From NCBI GenBank assembly GCA_965200045.1, contig OZ241330.1, positions 744,001 to 808,000 of the forward strand: a stretch of 64,000 nt of DNA, in the 5' to 3' direction. The translations under genes were made by a program, and so were the position numbers. Origin of the DNA: Bin25 sp026709415. GTDB lineage: Bacteria > Bacteroidota > Bacteroidia > Flavobacteriales > Flavobacteriaceae. Below the pieces are notes generated by a model. The model had not been told where the DNA came from and made no database searches. It saw nothing but the letters and a program-made list of their open reading frames with translations. Positions 19,114-29,600 of this stretch are shown here, in pieces (position 1 is the first letter of the stretch; each line of letters opens with the position of its first letter).

Positions 19114-19494
19114 AATGTGAGAGAGGGAACACGAGATGTTTTGAGCAATTGTTTCAAGTGAAAATGTAATGGAGACAAGGTAAAGAATTAATTACTCATT
19201 ATTAATTATAAAATTTAATAGTTATGACAAATGCGATGATTTAAGGAAAAATAAAATCGAATACAAATTTGGTAAAATCAAACAATTCAATCACTAATAA
19301 ACTTCCTTAGACACATGTTATCTTAAAATGTTACACCATCGATGAAAAATTTTAACCCTATTCAATCCAAGTTTAAAAGCATTTTCTCTGATACCATCTA
19401 AATAGTCAGGAAGCCTGAGTCATTCACTCTAAGTGAGTCACCCTAAGAGCCAACTCATGGGTTTAGAAAAAACCAATCAATTAGAGAAAAAAAC
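19114..19494. other. Upstream region of the efflux operon; no gene seen
   Basis: AT-rich sequence between the efflux operon (transcribed leftward from 19113) and the AbiE module. It must contain the efflux promoter but no clear operator was found. A short palindromic segment occurs near 19416-19440 (tcattcactc / gtgagtca around a small loop), which might act as a weak terminator or binding site. No regulator gene is adjacent. Confidence 0.4.
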
Positions 19495-19515
19495 GGGGAT
19501 TATATACTTCAGTAA
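19495..19515. repeat. 21-bp inverted repeat, distal copy beyond the AbiE module
   Basis: The 21 bases at 19495-19515 (beginning ggggattatatac) are the exact reverse complement of 21582-21602. The copy lies 31 bases beyond the stop of abiEii, while its partner lies upstream of abiEi, so the pair brackets the toxin-antitoxin module. It could be an operator copy left by rearrangement or a terminal repeat of a mobile unit. Confidence 0.8.
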
Positions 19516-19545
19516 TAAAGGCCATCCAATTTTTCAGGATGATCA

Positions 19546-20698
19546 CTATATTGAATATGCCATGGACTTCAGTCTTTGTCGAAAAAGTATCGAGGGTTTG
19601 AAGTTTTTTCTAAAAAAATCTTCAAAAGGATTGTACTTTCTTATTTTGGAATCATTCTTTTGACTTTTTCGGTTCCTTTCAAAAAAGGAACTGATGAAAA
19701 AATCATATAAACGGTTTGTTTTTAAATCTAAGGGGCGGTAAAGAATAAAGATTTTTATTAGTTCATCAATTTGATTTTTATGTTCTTGTTCATGCGATAT
19801 ACAATACCTTAATGCAATATCACTTCTATATTTTACAGAAGGATAATCTTTGAACTTGCAATCTGTTTTTCTGATCATTCCTATACTATGAGCTAATAAA
19901 TAAAAGCGATCAATATCTGTTAGCATTTGATTGACTTGGGTTTTTATTTCTTTTCTAACTTTGATATGTTTTGAAAAATCATAATGGTTATTTCCTAATG
20001 AAGCTATTTGCTCTTTCCAATCTTTTGGAATAGGATTCAATGAAGGATTTAAAATTTTGAATATTTGTGTTCCAGAGGAAATAATTTCATAAACAATATT
20101 TTCTCGATATGATTCAAAAGACATCTTATTTTTCATCATTTGAAACATATCAAAAGTATCTTTAGCGAGATTTCTTGCGATTGATGCGACGAGCTTTCCT
20201 GCAATGAGTTGTTCTTTTGGTACGGTTTGAATGCCATAAATAGGCACTCTAAATTCTTTGGCCACATCTTCTATTAAATCGAGTTTTTGAGGTTTTCCTA
20301 TCAGCCCCATATTGACTTGATGCACTTCTATTTTTACTGTTATTTTTCTCTTTTTACTCTTGTCAAACTGAAATCCTATGTCAGCCTCTTGTACGCTTAG
20401 CAAAGATGTCTTTTTACTTAAACGAACATCTGGAATGTTTAATTTTTTTACGTATAGAGTGTTCTAATTTTTCTAAATTTTCGTTAATCATCTCCAAACC
20501 TTCGGATCGGCTAAGGGTTTTTAAATTGAGAATATCAACATTTAATATCAAATCAATGTCTACAGAGTATCGATTCATTTTTTGATGAAAAAAGAAATTA
20601 ATAGCTGTACCGCCCGTCAAAACAAAAGATGGATAGTCATTGACGATCGGTATCAACTTTAAAAGTAAAGCAACTTGTTGCACAATATAGGATTTCAT
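19546..20698 (-). pseudogene. abiEii: AbiEii-type nucleotidyltransferase toxin, frameshifted
   Basis: The gene begins at 20698, overlapping the abiEi stop by four bases (ATGA), as usual for this bicistron. The first part has the nucleotidyltransferase motif GGTAINFFF and RYSVDIDLIL (metal-binding Asp pair). The frame then ends early at 20414. Deleting one base from the A7 run (minus strand, positions 20443-20449) restores a continuous 383-residue protein that passes through LSKKTSLLSVQEADIGFQF to a stop at 19546. That is the normal AbiEii length and gene span (1152 bases plus one). AbiEii toxins are GTP-binding or tRNA-nucleotidylating enzymes that stop growth during phage infection. As read, only 94 residues are made from the proper start. 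This is either inactivation or a homopolymer error. Confidence 0.85.
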
Positions 20699-21471
20699 AG
20701 AAACCGATCCTCTCCAAGGAGATCATCGGGAACGACGATATGATATTTATTGACAAAATAGGGGGTTTCATCTTCATTCACCACATAATTAATGAGTTCT
20801 TTTCCCAAGTCGATGTTGGCTATATTCAATTGTTTCAACCAAACACTATCGGATTGTTCTGCTAAAAACAACAATAATCTTTTCACAGAATGAATTGGGC
20901 AGTTTTCTAATAATGATTGTATTTTTTCGGCTTGAAGAAAAGCACAAGTTTCGACCTGTTCCATCGCATCATGCAATCCGTGGTCGTATGGTACATGACT
21001 TAAATACTCTAACAAGGCTCTTTCTTCTGTTGGTATTTGAAGATCAAAACCATGGTATGATTGGGTTTCTATTTGGAACCCACGAGGTAATAAAGACCGA
21101 TCGCTCGTTTTAAATTCGGTGTTCCAATCGTCGTTGAAAACCCATTTGGGAATTTTATCAACATCGGAACCAAAAAGCCATTGAGATGGGGGATTCCGAT
21201 AACCATAATGACTAGCTCCATGAAGATGAAGAGCCGTTCTTCCTCCAGGATGCACCTGCAACCCCAACTGATGTTGCAACGTATGAACAAGACCTGGCCA
21301 TGAAATCCTATCACCACGTCTGATCATCACTCTTCGACCAACGGATTCAAACCATCTACTTTTTTTATAACGATTTAATAATTCATCACTATATCCTTGA
21401 GCACGTAACCACTTCGATGTATAGACAATTCCTTGAGGATATTCTAATAGTAGATGTTGTAATTTCGACAT
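20695..21471 (-). CDS. abiEi: AbiEi-type antitoxin and transcriptional autorepressor
   Basis: The frame is about 258 residues from the ATG at 21471 (MSKLQHLLLEYPQGIV); an upstream ATG at 21501 gives ten more residues that do not look conserved. The N-terminus is a winged helix (about 10-60, with the VYTSKWLRAQGYSDELLNRYKKSRW recognition region). It is followed by the AbiEi C-terminal domain (GGRTALHLHGASHYGYRNP, then a Tyr/His-rich beta region). Family members block the AbiEii toxin and repress their own promoter by binding inverted repeats. A suitable repeat pair is present upstream (21513-21602). It is translationally coupled to the toxin gene by ATGA. Confidence 0.9.
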   Translation of the reverse strand: MSKLQHLLLEYPQGIVYTSKWLRAQGYSDELLNRYKKSRWFESVGRRVMIRRGDRISWPGLVHTLQHQLGLQVHPGGRTALHLHGASHYGYRNPPSQWLFGSDVDKIPKWVFNDDWNTEFKTSDRSLLPRGFQIETQSYHGFDLQIPTEERALLEYLSHVPYDHGLHDAMEQVETCAFLQAEKIQSLLENCPIHSVKRLLLFLAEQSDSVWLKQLNIANIDLGKELINYVVNEDETPYFVNKYHIVVPDDLLGEDRFL

Positions 21472-21512
21472 GACATGATGAATTATTAGTTCATATAACA
21501 AAAATAATGAAC

Positions 21513-21602
21513 GGGAATTATATACCTAAAGAAAACGAGATACGCTATGATAAAATCTAAGGGAAGTGTAGGGGGTATTGGTTACTGAAGTATATAATCC
21601 CC
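21513..21602. promoter_or_regulatory. Inverted-repeat operator candidate upstream of abiEi
   Basis: Two arms face each other in the abiEi promoter region: gggaattatatac at 21513-21525 and gtatataatcccc at 21590-21602. They match as reverse complements at 12 of 13 positions. The outer arm belongs to the 21-base repeat also found at 19495-19515. AbiEi proteins are known to bind paired inverted repeats in their own promoter, so this is a likely autoregulatory operator. Binding itself is inferred. Confidence 0.6.
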
Positions 21603-21848
21603 AAAAAACAGTAACCGCGAATCATGATGTAAAAGACTCATAGAGTTGCTTTGACTCAGAAGAAATGGCAAAAATGTAGTGTCAAAAGCTTTTAAAAATG
21701 CGTAATACACTGCTTATCAGAGATTTGAAAAATCAAGAGACAAACTTCCATTAAGATGATATTTTTATCATAGATGAAATGAGAGAAGGCAAGTAGTTGG
21801 GGTTTTTTTAAGTTTGTGTTACCTACAAGCTCTCTCATTTAGCCCACG

Positions 21849-24194
21849 ATGAAGCAATCACAAAAAAACGTTTCCAAGCAATATTCCAAAGGAATTCGTG
21901 TCGTGGCGTATCAATTCCTCATTTTTCTAATCTTGGTCTGTCAAGGAGTTTGTTTCAGTCAAAACAGATTGGTGATCGATGGAAGAGTTTTAGATGACCA
22001 AACTTTGGAAACTTTGAGTGGAGCAACCGTTTTAGCTGAAAAGACGCCGTATGGCGTTTTGACAAATCAATACGGTTATTTTTCATTAGAGATACGAGAT
22101 ATATCAGTAGACTCATTAGCCATTGAGGTGAGTTACTTGGGATATGAAACGATTCGTTATTGGATTTCAGACTTTAAAGATCAAACCGTTACTTTTAGAA
22201 TAAAGCTACAATCGGCCATTTTGGAAGAAGTCATTCTTCAAGCCAATGAAACGGAAGGTTTGCTCAACACAGCTGTGGGAAGTATCAATATACGACCTAG
22301 TTTAGTAGCCAACCTACCAGTTCTATTGGGAGAAAAAGATGTTTTTAAAACCATCCATCTTCTCTCGGGAATCCATTCCAATAATGAGGGAAATATTGGG
22401 TTTAATGTCCGTGGCGGGTCTTTTGATCAAAATTTGATACAATTGGATGAGGCCACATTGTTCAATCCATACCATCTCATTGGATTATTTTCAACCATCA
22501 ATTCGGATGCGGTTAAAGAGTTGACTCTCTATAAGGGAGGGATTCCCCCTCGATATGGAGGAAGAGGCTCCTCCATTGTCGATATCCAAATGAAAGAAGG
22601 AAATAAGCAAGAACCAGAACTCTATGGCGGAATTGGCCTCATTTCATCTCGAATCGCCTATGAAGCACCAATTAAAAAAAATCAGTCTTCCTTCATCATT
22701 AGTGCACGTCGATCGTATGCTGATTTAATCGCCCGGGCTTTAGGAGGTCTTGAAGATGATGATGATCTCTATTTCTACGATGTGAATGCTAAAATGAATT
22801 TTACCTTGAATGAGAAAAACACACTCTATGTTTCAAGTTATTTTGGCCGTGATATTTTGATTAATGGGGAGGATTTAGGAAATAATTGGGGAAACACTAC
22901 GGGAACAATTCGTTGGAATCATTTATTCAACAATAAGTTGTTTTCCAATACAACTTTGAATTATAGCCATTATTCCTTTGGATTCAGAGTCGCTGATGAT
23001 TGGGAATACGATACAAGCATCGAAGATATCAGTCTAAAAACGGACTTCAGTTACTATCTTATCCAATCTCAAATTGATTTTGGATTAGGAATCAAGTATT
23101 TCACTTTTTCACCAGGAAAAACGGTTTTCAGCAGTCCCATTGAAGAAGATATTATAAGAGATTCCTCTTTTGCTTTCGACTTTTATGGGTATGCTTCCTG
23201 GTCACAAAATTTTTCCAGTTCGGTCAAAGGACAATTAGGAGCTCGAATTTCGAGTTTTAGTCAATTGGGTGAAACTACTGTTAGCACAATGGATCAAGAC
23301 ACTAAAAAAGCAGTTTTAAAGAGGTTTGAATCAGGAGAAGTCGTTCAATCATATTTGAATCTGGAACCACGCATCACCCTTGATGTTTCATTTTCTGAAA
23401 ATAGCAACCTTCGATTTTCTTATGATCGAATGGTTCAGTACATTCACTCGTTGGCTGGACTTTCTGAATATACACCAACCATTTCATGGTTGCCAAGTGG
23501 TCTCCATTTAGAACCACTAAAAGTGGACTTATTGGCCATCGAATTTCAAACGGAAAATCCTTCCAAAAGTCCTTTCAAGCTAACAACAGGGTCTTATTAT
23601 AAAACCTTAGATCAGGTCACTGATTTATTAGATCCAACCGAGATATTACAAAGACAAAATATAGAATTGGATGTATTGAGTGGAAAAGGGAGAAGTTATG
23701 GGATTGAACTTTCCATTGAAAAACTAAGAGATGCGTTAACTGGGTGGATTAGTTATACATTCAGCGTTACAGAAAATAAAATAGAGGGGGTTAATGATTT
23801 TAGATGGTATCCTACAAACAATGATGTCCGACATAATTTATCTGTCTTGATGAGTTTGAAACTCCATGAAAATTGGACTTTTTCAGTTGTCAATGTTCTG
23901 AATACGGGGAAACCTTATACTTTTTTAATCGATCAAGTAAACAACCAAAATCAAACCTATTATACCGAACGTAATTCATATCGACTATCCAATTACCATC
24001 GGATTGATTTAAACTTGAATTTTTCGCGAAATCCACGATCTAGTTGGAGTTTTTCTGTTTTCAACTTATTGGGTCGGGAGAATCCATATTTTCTTTTTTT
24101 CAACGAGGGTTTTGAGGGGGTGTTGACTCCTGAAGAAGCCGGCCTTTTCCCCATTTTATTACCATCGATTTCGTGGGATTTTAAATGGTTGTAA
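21849..24194 (+). CDS. TonB-dependent outer membrane receptor
   Basis: This 781-residue protein starts with a long signal peptide (hydrophobic stretch about 17-36). A carboxypeptidase regulatory-like domain follows (about 40-120, VIDGRVLDDQTLETLSGATVL), then the plug (about 140-240, GSINIRPSL and NVRGGSFDQNLIQLDEA), then a 22-strand beta-barrel ending in an aromatic-rich strand (SISWDFKWL). It imports an unknown ligand through the outer membrane using TonB energy. It stands alone with no SusD partner and no recognisable riboswitch upstream, so the substrate cannot be named. Length and motifs are normal. Confidence 0.9.
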   Translation: MKQSQKNVSKQYSKGIRVVAYQFLIFLILVCQGVCFSQNRLVIDGRVLDDQTLETLSGATVLAEKTPYGVLTNQYGYFSLEIRDISVDSLAIEVSYLGYETIRYWISDFKDQTVTFRIKLQSAILEEVILQANETEGLLNTAVGSINIRPSLVANLPVLLGEKDVFKTIHLLSGIHSNNEGNIGFNVRGGSFDQNLIQLDEATLFNPYHLIGLFSTINSDAVKELTLYKGGIPPRYGGRGSSIVDIQMKEGNKQEPELYGGIGLISSRIAYEAPIKKNQSSFIISARRSYADLIARALGGLEDDDDLYFYDVNAKMNFTLNEKNTLYVSSYFGRDILINGEDLGNNWGNTTGTIRWNHLFNNKLFSNTTLNYSHYSFGFRVADDWEYDTSIEDISLKTDFSYYLIQSQIDFGLGIKYFTFSPGKTVFSSPIEEDIIRDSSFAFDFYGYASWSQNFSSSVKGQLGARISSFSQLGETTVSTMDQDTKKAVLKRFESGEVVQSYLNLEPRITLDVSFSENSNLRFSYDRMVQYIHSLAGLSEYTPTISWLPSGLHLEPLKVDLLAIEFQTENPSKSPFKLTTGSYYKTLDQVTDLLDPTEILQRQNIELDVLSGKGRSYGIELSIEKLRDALTGWISYTFSVTENKIEGVNDFRWYPTNNDVRHNLSVLMSLKLHENWTFSVVNVLNTGKPYTFLIDQVNNQNQTYYTERNSYRLSNYHRIDLNLNFSRNPRSSWSFSVFNLLGRENPYFLFFNEGFEGVLTPEEAGLFPILLPSISWDFKWL

Positions 24195-24442
24195 GGAGGT
24201 TCATCAGCCACCACGACGATGTTTTGGAGTCATGAAAAACGAACTATGTCAATTATAGAAAATGAAACCCTTGTTGAAACTAGGCTTCCACATACAATTA
24301 ATGGCCAACAACTTTGATGTCTGATGTTTCACTGGAATGAATAGCCCCCTTTCGAGCAGTTTTTTTTTGACCTTATGCTTTTTGGTCGTGGCCATCTACG
24401 CCGTGGTCATGTCGTTTTGAATGTTAAGATGAGTGTTAAAGA

Positions 24443-25435
24443 TTGAAAAAAGTACTCCCCACATTTTTAAACGCTTATTTTGATTCATTCGAATCATACA
24501 TACAGCAACAAGAGTTTATCAAAAATCCAGAAGGGCTCGAAATCCCGATCGCCTATACAGTTCAAAGCGGGGGCAAACGAATTCGACCATTATTTGTTCT
24601 TTTAATAGCAGATTCCCCCGAGTTTGGATACGCCAAGGCGTTAGATGCTGCCCTAACGGTGGAGCTATTTCATAATTTCACTTTGATTCATGATGATTTC
24701 ATGGATCAATCGACTTTGAGAAGAGGGCAAGCTACTGTTTTTAAAAAATGGAACCGAAATACGGCCATTTTAGCCGGAGATGCCTTGTTGGTCATGGCTT
24801 ATCAACAATTGCGTCGTTATCGACCAGAAACGCGTGCCAAAATGTACGATTTATTGAATTCTGTGGCCAAAACGGTTTGTGATGGACAATATTTAGACAT
24901 TGAATTCGAATGTCGATCGGAAGTCAATATCAATCAATATTTGGATATGATCACTAAAAAAACGGCTTATCTTTTTGGTTGTAGCTTCCAATTCGGGGCG
25001 TTGGTTTCAGAAGATTTAAAAAACAAAGGCCATGAAATATTTGAACTAGGCCTTTTATTGGGAAAAATTTTTCAGATACAAGATGATTATTTAGACATCT
25101 TTGGGAATCCCCAAAACTTTGGCAAAGTCACCGGAGGAGATATTCGACAAAGAAAAAAAACCATTTTATTTACTCAAGCCATGAAGCTCGGAACGGAATC
25201 TCAAAAAAATGAGTTATTGTCTTTATATGGCACCAATCATCAACTGAATGAGGAGATCTTGGTTGAAAAAGTCGTGGAATTATTTCATGTAACAAAAGCT
25301 GATATAGCAACTAAGAAACTCATCGAAACTGATTTGGAGACTTTCAATACCCAAATCAACAAAATCGGATTCCCCAAATCGCAAAAGCAAAAACTAACAG
25401 AGTTGTTATCGTGGTTGGCCAAACGTGAAAATTGA
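24443..25435 (+). CDS. Polyprenyl (farnesyl/geranylgeranyl) diphosphate synthase
   Basis: This all-helical trans-isoprenyl diphosphate synthase of 330 residues has the first Asp-rich motif LIHDDFMDQSTLRRG (about 93-107) and the second QIQDDYLDIFG (about 212-222). It condenses isopentenyl diphosphate with allylic diphosphates in the cytoplasm to make C15-C20 or longer chains. The reading frame opens at a TTG (24443) preceded by an in-frame stop, so TTG is the likely start. It converges with the lycopene cyclase gene, and their 3' ends overlap by 30 bases. A role in supplying carotenoid precursors is plausible but not shown by the sequence. Confidence 0.92.
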   Translation: MKKVLPTFLNAYFDSFESYIQQQEFIKNPEGLEIPIAYTVQSGGKRIRPLFVLLIADSPEFGYAKALDAALTVELFHNFTLIHDDFMDQSTLRRGQATVFKKWNRNTAILAGDALLVMAYQQLRRYRPETRAKMYDLLNSVAKTVCDGQYLDIEFECRSEVNINQYLDMITKKTAYLFGCSFQFGALVSEDLKNKGHEIFELGLLLGKIFQIQDDYLDIFGNPQNFGKVTGGDIRQRKKTILFTQAMKLGTESQKNELLSLYGTNHQLNEEILVEKVVELFHVTKADIATKKLIETDLETFNTQINKIGFPKSQKQKLTELLSWLAKREN

Positions 25436-26590
25436 TAATGATTCATTCCATAGGGCTCTCAAAAAAAGGACTTTCGTTTTAAAACGAAAAGAGGCTAATA
25501 TTTTTAATTCTTGAATCAAAGTCGTTTCTTCGGATAAAAACTTTAAAATGATCAAAGGATTATTTTTTTGAAACAATTCATCGAAAATGATGTGTCCTTT
25601 ATCATTGTGTTTTTCTAACACTTTTAATAGCATCTTGTCATAAAATAAAAATCGATTGTTATTAGGTTTCTGTGGTAGAGGTTTTCTAGACTTTAAACTT
25701 TTTACAATCATTTCGCTCAACTTCAATGTTCTATAAAAAGTAAAGCCGGTGCTCGGTTTGGTCCAACCTCCTGCGATACCGATATGAATCAATCTTTTTC
25801 CATTGTTTTTGTGAAATGGAAAAGTAGTCATTGGAATGGCCTTTTTTTCGATTTCCAAGACCCGATAAGGGCCTGAGTTTAGTTTTGCAAGATATTGTTC
25901 AATCTCTTTGGTATATTGCTTCTCAGGCAACCATTCTTTTGAAAAAAGGGTATACTCAATCAAGGCTTTTTTGCGGTTGATAGGTAAAACATACATAAAG
26001 CGTGTATGGCCTTTTTGATTGACTGAAAAATCCATGAAGGTCATTTTTTGATCGTCAAAACAGGCTTTTTCTGTTTTCACATACCATCCTACAAAATGCT
26101 GTAATAAAAACGGATGCTTTTTTAGATTGTCTAAATAGGTGTTATCGACAATGCTCGAAAAAACCAATTCAGAGGAATAGATTTGTTTTGGTGTATAAAC
26201 TTCAACGGACTTGGATCTTTCCTTTATTTGAGTTATTGGGGACGTTAACCATCGAACATTGGGATGGGCTAAAAGTTCCCTTTTAAATTTTCGATAGAAA
26301 TCTTCAGACCGGATCATCTTATAAGAATAATCTTCTAGCCTAAAGTTGATAGCTTTTTGAAACTGTTTCGACACATACAAGCCTAGGCTCCATTTTTTGG
26401 ATACGATATCATGATCGTCAAAACCAACATTTTCCCAAAAGCACCAAGTCCGATCATTTTTCGTTTTTTCTTCTTTATCAATAATTAATATCCCCTTTTG
26501 AGACAAGGCCTTGTCTCGAATGATGCTTCTTCCGAGCATCAATCCAGATAATCCCGCACCACATATGATGTAGTCGTAATGTTTCTTCAA
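25406..26590 (-). CDS. crtY: Lycopene beta-cyclase (CrtY type)
   Basis: This 394-residue flavoprotein has an N-terminal Rossmann motif (DYIICGAGLSGLMLG, about 6-20) and the cyclase signature NDRTWCFWE (about 45-53). A second conserved region, GIAGGWTKPSTGFTFYRTLK (about 273-292), contains the flavin-contacting segment of lycopene cyclases. It closes both ends of lycopene into beta-rings, giving beta-carotene. No other carotenoid gene is in the window apart from the convergent isoprenyl synthase, so the rest of the pathway lies elsewhere. Confidence 0.93.
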   Translation of the reverse strand: MKKHYDYIICGAGLSGLMLGRSIIRDKALSQKGILIIDKEEKTKNDRTWCFWENVGFDDHDIVSKKWSLGLYVSKQFQKAINFRLEDYSYKMIRSEDFYRKFKRELLAHPNVRWLTSPITQIKERSKSVEVYTPKQIYSSELVFSSIVDNTYLDNLKKHPFLLQHFVGWYVKTEKACFDDQKMTFMDFSVNQKGHTRFMYVLPINRKKALIEYTLFSKEWLPEKQYTKEIEQYLAKLNSGPYRVLEIEKKAIPMTTFPFHKNNGKRLIHIGIAGGWTKPSTGFTFYRTLKLSEMIVKSLKSRKPLPQKPNNNRFLFYDKMLLKVLEKHNDKGHIIFDELFQKNNPLIILKFLSEETTLIQELKILASFRFKTKVLFLRALWNESLSIFTFGQPR

Positions 26591-26687
26591 AGTTTCAGGC
26601 TAATTATATGATGAGCCACCAGAATTCATCGTTGAAGGAGTTAGAATAAGCCTTCAGTGAATGGATGCCATACCAAAACAGGAATTG

Positions 26688-29600
26688 TCAAAAGAGGAGA
26701 GCTCCATCCGATATCGGAGAATCAAGAGAAAAGACGTTGAGGTTGGTATTATTTCGAGCCACGATGAGATACCATTGGTTTCGAATTCTTATCAACTTCA
26801 TGTCGCGTATTTCACCTCGGTTAAAGAGACCACTTTTTGAGTAACCAACCGGCTTGAATTGCCCCGTTCCATCTCCTTCAAACAGTTCTCCTTTTGAAGA
26901 AGCAAATCGCCCCAATTTGACTCTTGTTCCAAAAAGGTTTCCGCCAGTGATTAAATCAGTGTGTTCATCTTCATTGAAATCTATGGGTAGTTGGGCATAA
27001 ATGGGCGATAACTGAGCCTCTTTGGGGTAAGGGACAAAAGAATATCCTGAACCTTTGTTTGACAAGAGAATCCCTGATGAAAGCTCGTTGATATCCAATT
27101 CTTGGGCATCGGATAATTCAGATTCTGAAAAGATATCATTCATCGACTGATCAGCATAGGAGGCGTAGGAAACGTATTTGGACTTCAAACTGGCAATTTG
27201 ACTTTGTATATCATCTTTGGAGATAAAGGGAACCCACCGTTCATTTTCATAGACACAAAGAATGGGATCAAGGGCTCCATTGTTATCAAAATCTTTATAA
27301 AACAGCTTGACGGGTGATTTCAACTGACTATTTAATCCTAAATTGCCTAATAGGAAATCCATTTGTCCATCGTTATTGACATCGGCTTTTTCAATGGAAT
27401 TCCAAAGACCCTCCAAATTTTCCAAAAAAGGAGCTTCCATCCATGAAAACACACCATCGGTGTTGAGTAAAATTTGGGGTTTCATCCAATGACCGACCAC
27501 AATTAAATCATCGAATCCATTTTGATCGACATCGTAAAATACGGCGTCACTCACTTTCCCCAGTTGATTTTGTTGAGGCACTCTATGGTTTTCCAACTCA
27601 AACAATCCATTACCGTCATTGATCAATAACTGACTTTGATGGGATAAAGGGTATTGACCAGGTATTCCAAAAGTGCCCACAAACAGATCCAAATCCCCAT
27701 CATGGTCTATATCGGATGAAATCACACAGGACCCCGATAGATTTTTTGGTGGTAAGTCATTTGAGGCATCCACCAACTGCCCATTCTGATTGATATACAT
27801 TCGATCTTGTAACAGTTCTCCTTGATTTTCATTGCCTCCACTCACCGTATAAAGATCTGCATCACCATCGCCATCTGCATCAAAAAACAAAGCCGCCGTT
27901 TGTTCCTTTTCGACGACCTGTTCGAATATGGAATTATCGCTTTGTTGGAATTTTCCATCGGAATTTTGAACCAACAATTGACCTGAAGTTCCTTTAGCTC
28001 CCACGAGGTAGATATCGGTTTGTTGATCCTGATTGATATCCCCTATGGCTATTTGGGGTCCTTTGGTGGAAAGGTAAAAGGGGAGGAGCCGTTCTCTCTT
28101 GAAATCCACAAATTCATTTTCCTGATGAATGATAGATTCTAATCCCGTATCCTCTGATTTCGAAAATATGATCGGATGAGATTCCGATGGGATCGATGAT
28201 TTTAGATTTTGTGCTTTTTCAATGGTTAGCTTGGATACCGACTCTTGAACCATTAAATTTTGAAATTGTCCATCTGGCCATTGAATGGTTATGGAATCAA
28301 TGACCTCGTTCTGTCCCAAACCAAAGTGCAATTTTCTGGACACTGAAGATTGAAATCCTCGAACGGGTTGGTTTAATCGATGGAAAGATTTTTCTCCGCT
28401 ATAAACCGTCACATGGGCTCCAATACCTTCTCTGTTTAATGATGTTGTGTCTAGAAGTTGTATCGATAACGAATGATTGGTGGATAATTTTTCGCTGTTG
28501 TTACGGTAGATAGATGCTGGCTTTTCGATGTTATTGACCACCAAGTCCAAATCGCCATCATTATCTAAATCAGAATAGACGGCTCCATTGGAAAGCGTTT
28601 GATGATCGAATCCCCAAGATCGATTCATCTTTTCGAATTGTAATGGTTGAACTTGTCGATAAATGTAGTTTTCTTGAAGCGATGAAGGAATCTCATTGAT
28701 GAGATTCATCACTTCAATGTCACTATTATTTTGTTGTTGATTTAATCGTTGTTGTACAGCATAACTGATAAAATCCATATTGGTATAGTCTCTTTTATAG
28801 CCATTAGTTACAAACAGATCATTCCAACCATCATTATCAAAATCGGAAACCAAAGCGGCCCAGGACCAATCGGTATTGGATATGCCTGAAAACTGCCCGA
28901 CTTCAGAAAAAAATTGTCCACTTTGATTCACTTGTAGCATATTACGCATGTACTGATGATGAAAACCTGTTTTGGTCAGTTGGCTGTGTTTTTCATAATT
29001 ATCGGGGCCAAGCACCATTTTTTGACGCTCTTGAGATTCAGGCAGCATATCGAGTGCCACGATATCCATAGATCCATCATTGTTGATGTCGGCTACATCG
29101 GAACCCATGGAGAACAAAGGGGTATAGTCCATATAATCTCTTAAATTTTCTGTAAATGTGCGGTCTTGATTATTGATGTAGAGATAATCTTCCTCATTAT
29201 AGTCATTGGAAACATAAATGTCTGGCCAGCCATCTTCATTGAAATCAGCGGATACCACTCCCAGTCCAAAGCCTAGTACGTTAGTTTTGATTCCTGACAT
29301 CGATGTGATATCAAAAAAGAATCCCCCAATATTTTCATAAAGTTTATCGCCATAATTAGGGTCGACTTTATTCTTTAATTCTCCGGTCAATCGATCAAAA
29401 CCCGCATACTCTTGAACCGAATGATTCAGCAAGTATAAGTCCAGATCATTATCTCTGTCCATATCAAAAAACAATGCATTGGTGGTATATCCTGTGTCTA
29501 GCAACCCAAGATCTTTCGCCATTTCTGTAAAGGTGCCATCTTGATTGTTGATGAATAACAAATTTTGACGATATGGAGCTGTTTTGGCCGCTGATCGACA

